Part shown: positions 58,105-64,000 of the stretch, one piece after another
How positions within the stretch are numbered: position 1 is the first letter of the stretch
Layout of the letters: each line of letters starts with the position of its first letter
Origin: Nocardioides sediminis
GTDB taxonomy: Bacteria > Actinomycetota > Actinomycetes > Propionibacteriales > Nocardioidaceae
Reading direction: 5' to 3'
Assembly (NCBI RefSeq): GCF_003047295.1
Contig: NZ_PZYZ01000005.1
Location: 62,001 to 126,000 of the forward strand
Length of the DNA stretch: 64,000 bases
Translations under genes and position numbers: made by a program
The notes under the pieces: model-generated
Database searches by the model: none
What the model saw: the letters and a program-made list of their open reading frames with translations, nothing else
What the model was told of the DNA's origin: nothing

Positions 58105-59210
58105 GCGACGTCGTCCGCGAGGACCCGTCCCGCGACGCGGACGAGGCGGTCCTCCAGCGCCTCTCCACCCTCGACCGGTTCCTCCCGCTGTGGATCGGGG
58201 TGGCCATGGTCGCCGGCCTGCTGCTGGGCCGCTGGGTGCCGGGACTCGACGACGCCCTGGCGGCGGTGGAGGTCGGCTCGGTCTCGCTGCCGATCGCCGT
58301 CGGCCTGCTCGTGATGATGTACCCCGTCCTGGCCAAGGTCCGGTACGACGAGCTCGGCCACGTCACCCGTGATCGCCGGATGCTCGGCACGTCGATCCTG
58401 CTCAACTGGGTCCTCGGCCCGGCCCTCATGTTCACCCTGGCCTGGCTGCTGCTGCCTGACCTCCCCGAGTACCGCACCGGGCTGATCATCGTGGGGCTGG
58501 CGCGGTGCATCGCGATGGTGCTGATCTGGAACGACCTGGCCTGCGGGGACCGCGAGGCGGCCGCGATCCTGGTCGCCATCAACGCCGTCTTCCAGATCCT
58601 GGCGTTCGCGGTCCTGGGGTACTTCTACCTCGAGGTCCTGCCGAGCTGGCTCGGCCTCGCGCAGGCCGACCTCGACGTGTCCATGTGGGAGATCGCCCGG
58701 TCGGTGCTGGTCTTCCTCGGCATCCCGCTCCTGGCCGGCTACCTCACCCGCACGCTCGGGGAGCGGTCCCGGGGCCGCGAGTGGTACGAGGGGACGTTCC
58801 TCCCCCGCATCGGCCCGGCGGCCCTCTACGGCCTGCTGTTCACCATCGTGCTGCTCTTCGCGCTGCAGGGCGACACGATCACCGGCCGCCCGCTCGACGT
58901 GGCCCGGATCGCGCTGCCGCTTCTCGCCTACTTCGTCCTGATGTGGGGCGGCTCGATGCTGCTGACGCGAGCCCTCGGCTTCGACTACCAGCGCGCCACC
59001 GCGGTCTCCTTCACCGCGGCCGGCAACAACTTCGAGCTGGCCATCGCGGTCGCGATCGGCGTCTTCGGCGTCGCGTCCGGGCAGGCGCTCGCGGGCGTCG
59101 TCGGACCCCTCATCGAGGTCCCCGTGCTGGTCGGCCTCGTCTACGTCAGCCTCTGGGCGCGCCGCTTCTTCCACGACCGCCCGCCCCTCACCCCAGGAGA
59201 GTCCCGATGA
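58101..59210 (+). CDS. acr3: Arsenite efflux transporter Acr3
   Basis: A 369-residue protein with ten helices of the ACR3 family. GLARCIAMVLIWNDLACGD near 132 holds the conserved cysteine for arsenite transport, and AAGNNFELAIAVAIGVFG near 300 is the second crossover motif. FLPLWIGVAMVAGLLLGRW is the first helix. It exports arsenite made by ArsC. It is coupled to arsR and arsC by ATGA overlaps. Confidence 0.95.
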   Translation: MSDVVREDPSRDADEAVLQRLSTLDRFLPLWIGVAMVAGLLLGRWVPGLDDALAAVEVGSVSLPIAVGLLVMMYPVLAKVRYDELGHVTRDRRMLGTSILLNWVLGPALMFTLAWLLLPDLPEYRTGLIIVGLARCIAMVLIWNDLACGDREAAAILVAINAVFQILAFAVLGYFYLEVLPSWLGLAQADLDVSMWEIARSVLVFLGIPLLAGYLTRTLGERSRGREWYEGTFLPRIGPAALYGLLFTIVLLFALQGDTITGRPLDVARIALPLLAYFVLMWGGSMLLTRALGFDYQRATAVSFTAAGNNFELAIAVAIGVFGVASGQALAGVVGPLIEVPVLVGLVYVSLWARRFFHDRPPLTPGESR

Positions 59211-59659
59211 CCACGACCCCCGAGACCAGCACCCCCCAGGTCGTCTTCGCCTGCGTCCGCAACGGCGGGCGCTCGGTGATCAGCCGGGTGCTGACCGAGC
59301 ACTACGCCGGCGGCCGGGTCACGGCGCTGTCGGCGGGCACGCAACCCGGCGAGCACATCCATCCCGAGGTCGCGCGGGCCCTCGAGGCGCTCGGCCTCGA
59401 CACCTCCCGCGAGGCGCCCACCCTGCTGACCCGCGACACCATCGCCGCCAGCACGATGGCGATCACCCTGGGCTGCGGCGAGGAGTGCCCCTACGTGCCG
59501 GGCGTGACCTACCGCGACTGGCCGGTGGCCGACCCGGGCGGGCAGGACGACGAGACGGTGCGGGCGATCGTGGCCGACCTCGACGGTCGCGTGCGCTCGC
59601 TGCTGGCCGAGCTGGTTCCGGACCTGGACCTGCCGCCCTCGGTGCTCGCGCGGCGCTGA
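59207..59659 (+). CDS. arsC: Arsenate reductase, LMW-phosphatase type
   Basis: A 150-residue protein. VVFACVRNGGRSVISRVL near 12-29 has the phosphatase-like C-x5-R loop with the arsenate-attacking Cys16, and TYRDWPVADPGGQDDE near 100 is the acidic loop. Extra cysteines lie in LGCGEECPYVPG. Actinobacterial enzymes of this type use mycothiol/mycoredoxin for reduction, which fits the mshD gene in this window; that link is inferred. The ATG follows CAGGAGAG. Confidence 0.93.
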   Translation: MTTTPETSTPQVVFACVRNGGRSVISRVLTEHYAGGRVTALSAGTQPGEHIHPEVARALEALGLDTSREAPTLLTRDTIAASTMAITLGCGEECPYVPGVTYRDWPVADPGGQDDETVRAIVADLDGRVRSLLAELVPDLDLPPSVLARR

Positions 59660-59702
59660 CGCCTGGAGCCGTACGACGGGTCGCGGGCGATCGTCGGCGC
59701 GC

Positions 59703-60110
59703 TCAGCCCACCCGCTCGCCCAGCAGCGCGAGGAACTCGTCGGCCATGCCCAGCTGTCGCACCAGGCGCTCCCGCCGCTCCGCCGCGTCGGACAGGACGG
59801 CCTCGAGGCGGCGCCGGGCGTCCGCGTCCGTCGTACCGTCCTGACGCTCGAGGGCCTCGATGTCGCGCATCACGGCACTCATCTCGTCGAGGCTGAAGCC
59901 GAGCGGCTTCATCCGCCGGATGACGAGGATCCGCTCGACGTCGGCCTCGGTGTAGAGCCGGAACCCGCCCTCGCTGCGCCCGGTCGGCCGGAGCAGGCCG
60001 ACGTCCTCCCAGTGCCGCAGGCTGCGCAGGGACAGCTCGGTGCGGGCCGCCACCTCGCCGATCCGCATGGCGGGGACGCCGCCCTCCTCGGGGGCCGGTT
60101 CACCGGTCAT
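59703..60110 (-). CDS. MerR-family regulator of the SulP gene
   Basis: A 135-residue MerR protein. MRIGEVAARTELSLRSLRHW, then EDVGLLRPTGRSEGGFRLYT, is the DNA-binding domain, RMKPLGFSLDEM the linker, and LERQDGTTDADARRRLEAVL the dimerisation helix. There is no C-terminal sensor domain or cysteine pattern. It is divergent from the SulP gene and a perfect dyad with a 19-base promoter spacer lies between, so it probably activates sulP by DNA twisting. Confidence 0.9.
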   Translation of the reverse strand: MTGEPAPEEGGVPAMRIGEVAARTELSLRSLRHWEDVGLLRPTGRSEGGFRLYTEADVERILVIRRMKPLGFSLDEMSAVMRDIEALERQDGTTDADARRRLEAVLSDAAERRERLVRQLGMADEFLALLGERVG

Positions 60111-60137
60111 GGGTGGCCTCTCTCACGTCGCCGTCAG

Positions 60138-60168
60138 TGCCAAACCTCACGCTGCGTGAGGGTAGGGT
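60138..60168 (+). promoter_or_regulatory. MerR-controlled sulP promoter
   Basis: CCTCACGC-T-GCGTGAGG (60145-60161) is a perfect 17-base dyad between a weak -35 (TGCCAA, 60138-60143) and -10 TAGGGT (60163-60168), leaving a 19-base spacer, the classic MerR arrangement. Transcription of sulP would begin near 60175, about 110 bases before its GTG. Confidence 0.7.
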
Positions 60169-60284
60169 TCCTGCGCAGACTTCCCGCCGGCGTCGACGCC
60201 GGTTCGCGCACCCATGATGCGCACCCGTGCCCCGCCCGCCAAACCTCCGCCCGCGCACGGCCGCGGCCGGACGAACGGAGACCC

Positions 60285-61796
60285 GTGACCACCACGTCGT
60301 ACGCGCCCGAGACCAGTCCCGAGCCCACCGTCCTGACCGCCCTGCGGTCGCCGAAGATGCTGCGCACCGAGGTCTTGGCGGGTCTGGTCGTCGCGCTGGC
60401 GCTGATCCCCGAGGCGATCTCCTTCTCGATCATCGCCGGGGTGGACCCGCGCGTGGGCCTCTTCGCCTCCTTCACCATGGCGGTCTCGATCGCGTTCCTG
60501 GGCGGACGGCCCGCCATGATCTCCGCGGCGACCGGCGCCATCGCGCTGGTGATCGCGCCGGTGATGCGCGACCACGGCTACGACCACCTCATCGCCACGG
60601 TGCTCCTCGGCGGCGTGCTCCAGGTCGTGCTCGGCCTCGCCGGGGTGGCCCGGCTGATGCGCTTCATCCCGCGCTCGGTGATGGTCGGGTTCGTCAACGC
60701 CCTGGCGATCCTCATCTTCATGGCGCAGGTCCCGCACCTCGTCGACGTGCCGTGGCTCGTCTACCCGATGGTCGCCGTCGGCATCGCCGCGATCGTCGCG
60801 CTGCCGCGGGTGACGCGGGTCGTGCCCGCCCCGCTGGTCGCGATCGTCGCCCTCACGGCGTTCACCCTGCTGGCCGCGATCAACGTCCCGGACGTCGGCG
60901 ACGAGGGCGAGCTCCCCGACAGCCTCCCGTCCCTCCTCGTGCCGGACGTGCCGTGGACCCTCGAGACCCTCGAGATCATCGCCCCGTACGCCCTCGCCAT
61001 GGCCCTGGTCGGACTGCTCGAGTCGCTGCTGACCGCCAAGCTGGTCGACGACATCACCGACACCCACTCCGACAAGACGCGGGAGGCCTGGGGACAGGGC
61101 GCCGCCAACGTCGTCACCGGCTTCTTCGGCGGCATGGGCGGCTGCGCGATGATCGGCCAGACGATGATCAACGTGAAGGCCTCCGGGGCGCGCACCCGGA
61201 TCTCGACGTTCCTGGCCGGTGTCTTCCTGCTGGTCCTCGTCGTCGGGTTCGGCGACGTCGTCGCCCTCATCCCGATGGCCGCACTCGTCGCGGTCATGAT
61301 CATGGTGTCCGTGGGCACGTTCGACTGGCACTCCGTCCAGCCCACCACGCTGCGCCGGATGCCGAAGTCCGAGACGACCGTCATGGTCGCCACCGTGGTG
61401 GTGACGGTCCTGAGCCACAACCTGGCCATCGGTGTCGTCGCGGGCGTCCTGGTCGCGATGACCCTCTTCGCCCGACGTGTCGCGCACCTGACCGAGACGC
61501 ACCGCGAGCTGGTGGAGAACCGCGACGGCACGGTCTCGGCGGTCTACCGGGTGACCGGCGAGCTGTTCTTCGCCTCCAGCAACGACCTCTACACCCAGTT
61601 CGACTACGCCGAGGACCCCGACCACGTCGTCATCGACCTCTCCCGGTCACACGTGTGGGACGCCTCCACGGTCGCCTCGCTCGACGCCATCACGACCAAG
61701 TACGAGCGCAAGGGCAAGGCCGTCGAGATCGTCGGACTCAACGCCTCCAGCGCCGAGCGGCATGGCCGGTTGAGCGGGTCGCTGCCCTCGCACTGA
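60285..61796 (+). CDS. SulP-family anion transporter with STAS domain
   Basis: A 503-residue protein from GTG 60285 behind ACGGAG. Helices begin near 28 ([19 protein letters not shown]) with the SulP signature [28 protein letters not shown] and [15 protein letters not shown] near 285 follow. Residues about 405-500 form a STAS domain ([36 protein letters not shown]). SulP proteins carry sulfate, bicarbonate or related anions; GGCAMIGQT resembles BicA-like bicarbonate carriers, but I cannot fix the substrate. Confidence 0.9.
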   Translation: MTTTSYAPETSPEPTVLTALRSPKMLRTEVLAGLVVALALIPEAISFSIIAGVDPRVGLFASFTMAVSIAFLGGRPAMISAATGAIALVIAPVMRDHGYDHLIATVLLGGVLQVVLGLAGVARLMRFIPRSVMVGFVNALAILIFMAQVPHLVDVPWLVYPMVAVGIAAIVALPRVTRVVPAPLVAIVALTAFTLLAAINVPDVGDEGELPDSLPSLLVPDVPWTLETLEIIAPYALAMALVGLLESLLTAKLVDDITDTHSDKTREAWGQGAANVVTGFFGGMGGCAMIGQTMINVKASGARTRISTFLAGVFLLVLVVGFGDVVALIPMAALVAVMIMVSVGTFDWHSVQPTTLRRMPKSETTVMVATVVVTVLSHNLAIGVVAGVLVAMTLFARRVAHLTETHRELVENRDGTVSAVYRVTGELFFASSNDLYTQFDYAEDPDHVVIDLSRSHVWDASTVASLDAITTKYERKGKAVEIVGLNASSAERHGRLSGSLPSH

Positions 61797-61842
61797 CGGG
61801 CACCGCTCGAACCGACGCGGCGCCGGCTGCGACAATCCCCCG

Positions 61843-63180
61843 GTGCTGCCTCGCCTCGAGATCGTGCGCCGGCTCCGGCCGATCGAGCTGGTCTCCCGGG
61901 CGCGGGTGACCACCGACGAGGGTGGCATGCACGCCATGCCCGCGCCCGCGCCGTACGTCGCGGCGACGACGAGGCTGGAATCGCCCTCCGACTCGTCGTT
62001 CCTCGCCCTGCACCTGCCCGGCACGCGGCTCGGGATGGCGTACGACGGCGCATCGCTGTCGCTGACGATCACCGACGGGCGCGGCACCAGCGAGCACCGG
62101 AGCCGCAGGACGGGGCGGGCCGAGTCGCCGACCGAGCTCGGCGTCACCCTGACCGGCACCCACCTCACGGCCTGGTCGCGCGAGGCGGGTCACTGGGTCG
62201 CCCGCGCCCGGCGGGACCTGCGCGACGACCACGTCGACGTCCACGACGAGGAGGCACTCGCGACCCTGGGCGTCGAGCTGCCCCCGCGGCCGTCCGTCGC
62301 CGGGGGCTTCGGGCAGCTCGGGCTGCGGGACCTGCGCCTGGTCAACGAGGCGGACGGCAGCCCGCTGCGCGACGACGGGGACCTCTGGCTGAGCGCCACG
62401 TCGGCCGGACCGGGGTTCTTCGACACCGCGCACACCAGCCTGTGGCGGCTCTCCCCCGACACCCTGGACCTGCGGCACACCGGGGACCTGTTCTTCCGCC
62501 GGCCCGACAAGGCGGGCGTGTACGGCGACCACGCGACGCACGTCGTCCGCGACGGCGACCGGTGGCTGGTGGCGACCAGCACGTGGGGCGACTTCGAGCA
62601 GCCGACCCGGGCCACGCGTGCCTCACCGTCGACGCTGCGGGTGACCTTGGCGACCGTCGAGGCGTCGGTCGACGTCCTGCACGGCGAGCACGTGCTGGAC
62701 ACCGCCGAGCTGCCGCTGCCCACCGACGGGCTCACCTCGGTGGCCGTCTGGGACCCGCACCTCGTCCGCGAGGACGGGCGTTGGCTGGTCGGCTTCGTCA
62801 GCGCGAGCCGCTTCTTCCGCTTCCACCCGGCCCTGGCGGCCGGCCCGTCGCTCGACTCCCTCGCGCTGGTGTCGGCGGCACCCGACCGGCGGGCGACCGA
62901 GGGGACCACGCTGCTCCGGGTGGACGACGAGCTCGTGGTGCTGGCCAGCGACGGGCGCGACGGACGCCGCGGCGAGCGGGCACGGTTCCCCGTCTTCGGG
63001 ACCGACCTCGTCGAGCGCGGCGAGCTGGACGCGCCGTACCCGACCAACCTGCCCTGGCCCACCCTCGCCCGCGTGGACGGCCGCTGGCTGATGGTCGCCT
63101 TCAACGGACGGCCGACGGGCGGACGCCTCCTCGGCTACGGCACGCACGGCGACGTCGTCGTGATGGCCGAAGCGGACTAA
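61843..63180 (+). CDS. Beta-propeller-like hypothetical protein
   Basis: A 445-residue protein from a GTG at 61843, six bases after GACAAT (leaderless pattern). The sequence repeats about five times a pattern ending in DGRWLV or DDELVVL ([51 protein letters not shown]), like the blades of five-bladed propellers of the GH43/GH32 clan. Catalytic carboxylates of those hydrolases are not evident. No signal peptide is seen, so it is probably cytosolic. Function unknown. Confidence 0.7.
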   Translation: MLPRLEIVRRLRPIELVSRARVTTDEGGMHAMPAPAPYVAATTRLESPSDSSFLALHLPGTRLGMAYDGASLSLTITDGRGTSEHRSRRTGRAESPTELGVTLTGTHLTAWSREAGHWVARARRDLRDDHVDVHDEEALATLGVELPPRPSVAGGFGQLGLRDLRLVNEADGSPLRDDGDLWLSATSAGPGFFDTAHTSLWRLSPDTLDLRHTGDLFFRRPDKAGVYGDHATHVVRDGDRWLVATSTWGDFEQPTRATRASPSTLRVTLATVEASVDVLHGEHVLDTAELPLPTDGLTSVAVWDPHLVREDGRWLVGFVSASRFFRFHPALAAGPSLDSLALVSAAPDRRATEGTTLLRVDDELVVLASDGRDGRRGERARFPVFGTDLVERGELDAPYPTNLPWPTLARVDGRWLMVAFNGRPTGGRLLGYGTHGDVVVMAEAD

Positions 63181-63271
63181 CCTTCGAGGTGACGGCGATC
63201 ACCACCCACGTGAGCGCCACGACCGGGTCGCACCACCCCGCGACCGCCACGACACCCGAAGGACAGCACCC

Positions 63272-64000
63272 ATGTCTGGAAACCCCTCTGTCGACGTCTT
63301 CGACCTCGGCAGCGAGCACGAGCAGGTCGTCTTCTGCAACGACCGGGCCACGGGCCTGAAGGCCATCGTCGCCATCCACTCCACCGCGCTCGGTCCCGCC
63401 CTCGGCGGCACCCGCTTCTACCCCTACGCGAGCACGGACGACGCGATCGAGGACGTCCTCAACCTCTCGCGCGGCATGTCCTACAAGGCCGCGCTCGCCG
63501 GGCTGGACCTCGGCGGCGGCAAGGCGGTCATCATCGGCGACCCGGCGACCCTCAAGACCGAGGCGCTGCTGCGCGCCTACGGGCGCTTCGTGCAGTCGCT
63601 CGGCGGGCGCTACTACACCGCCTGCGACGTGGGGACCTTCTCGGCCGACATGGACCACATCGCGCGGGAGTGCGACTTCGTCACCGGCCGCACGACCGCC
63701 CACGGTGGCGCGGGCGACAGCTCGGTGCTCACGGCGTACGGCGTGTTCCAGGGCATGCGCGCGGCGGCCGAGGTCGTCTGGGGCGCCCCGACCCTGCACG
63801 GGCGCACGGTCGGCGTCGCGGGGGTCGGCAAGGTCGGTCGCCACCTCGTGCGGCACCTGGTCGAGGACGGCGCCTCGGTGGTGATCACCGACGTGCACCG
63901 GCCCGCTGTGGACGCGCTGGTCGCCGAGCACGAGTCGGTGACCGCCGTCGCCTCGACCGACGAGCTGGTCGCCTCGCCGCTCGACGTCTACGCCCCCTGC
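63272..64000 (+). CDS. Leu/Glu/Phe/Val dehydrogenase (partial)
   Basis: 243 codons from ATG 63272 (behind GAAGGA) reach the right edge; roughly the C-terminal third is missing. [14 protein letters not shown] near 46 and [26 protein letters not shown] near 70-95 contain the substrate-binding Gly and catalytic Lys of amino-acid dehydrogenases, and [18 protein letters not shown] near 187 is the NAD-binding motif. It oxidatively deaminates a branched-chain or aromatic amino acid; valine or leucine dehydrogenase is most likely. Confidence 0.9.
   Translation, partial: MSGNPSVDVFDLGSEHEQVVFCNDRATGLKAIVAIHSTALGPALGGTRFYPYASTDDAIEDVLNLSRGMSYKAALAGLDLGGGKAVIIGDPATLKTEALLRAYGRFVQSLGGRYYTACDVGTFSADMDHIARECDFVTGRTTAHGGAGDSSVLTAYGVFQGMRAAAEVVWGAPTLHGRTVGVAGVGKVGRHLVRHLVEDGASVVITDVHRPAVDALVAEHESVTAVASTDELVASPLDVYAPC

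Overview
The window is chromosomal DNA of a high-GC actinobacterium. The family mix points to Nocardioides or a close relative in the Propionibacteriales: a GlnR-type OmpR regulator, mycothiol synthase MshD, a mycothiol-type ArsC, a MutT1 Nudix/phosphatase fusion, and many genes that start directly behind a TANNNT -10 box without a Shine-Dalgarno site. The genus is inferred; I ran no search. No rRNA, integrase, insertion sequence or CRISPR array was seen. Four tRNA genes (Lys, Asp, Glu, Phe) are present.

Region 1 (1-16922) is a surface-polysaccharide locus. A long, tightly coupled minus-strand operon runs from a membrane-bound NDP-sugar dehydratase (start 11453) leftwards through CapE, a PIG-L deacetylase, an initiating sugar-phosphate transferase, a sugar formyltransferase, a WbuB-like glycosyltransferase, an SDR reductase, CapF, CapG and a GT4 transferase to a polymerase-like membrane protein cut by the window edge. 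CapE, CapF and CapG together make UDP-N-acetyl-L-fucosamine. The deacetylase plus formyltransferase pair suggests an N-formylated amino sugar. To its right lie an HPr-kinase-like P-loop protein, a PqqD-nucleotidyltransferase fusion, two small Tat-exported proteins with near-identical leaders and promoters, and a BY-kinase/Wzz chain-length regulator. Base composition of the leftmost 2 kb is clearly lower in GC than the rest.

Region 2 (16927-31758) holds a PAS histidine kinase, a zinc alcohol dehydrogenase, a sulfur-transfer block (rhodanese, DUF1416, DUF4395, thioredoxin), a MerR/Hsp20 pair, a large surface protein, a MoaD-like protein, GlnR, an M48 peptidase and a four-gene operon (FABP/nitrobindin-like, Fur, YgfZ, MshD). 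Gene content resembles the Rv0811c-Rv0821c neighbourhood of Mycobacterium tuberculosis.

Region 3 (31782-43730) centres on phosphate: polyphosphate kinase, a DUF47/Pit pair, and pstSCAB behind a clear PHO box, followed by MutT1. A nuclease-like gene sits between the two phosphate modules and is flanked by two copies of a long palindromic repeat.

Region 4 (43751-52952) contains a cold-shock gene, tRNAs, a CrcB-DUF190-CrcB fluoride-export operon, a type II NADH dehydrogenase, an HATPase regulator and a compact unit made of a single-domain response regulator, a 30-residue peptide gene with its own leader and terminator, a short cytochrome P450 and a translationally coupled GAF histidine kinase. 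This last unit is the best candidate for an undescribed system.

Region 5 (53017-64000) carries arsenic resistance (an ArsR-acetyltransferase fusion, two flavoproteins, an MFS exporter, ArsR, Acr3, ArsC), a MerR/SulP pair, a beta-propeller-like hypothetical and a Leu/Glu/Phe/Val dehydrogenase cut by the right edge.
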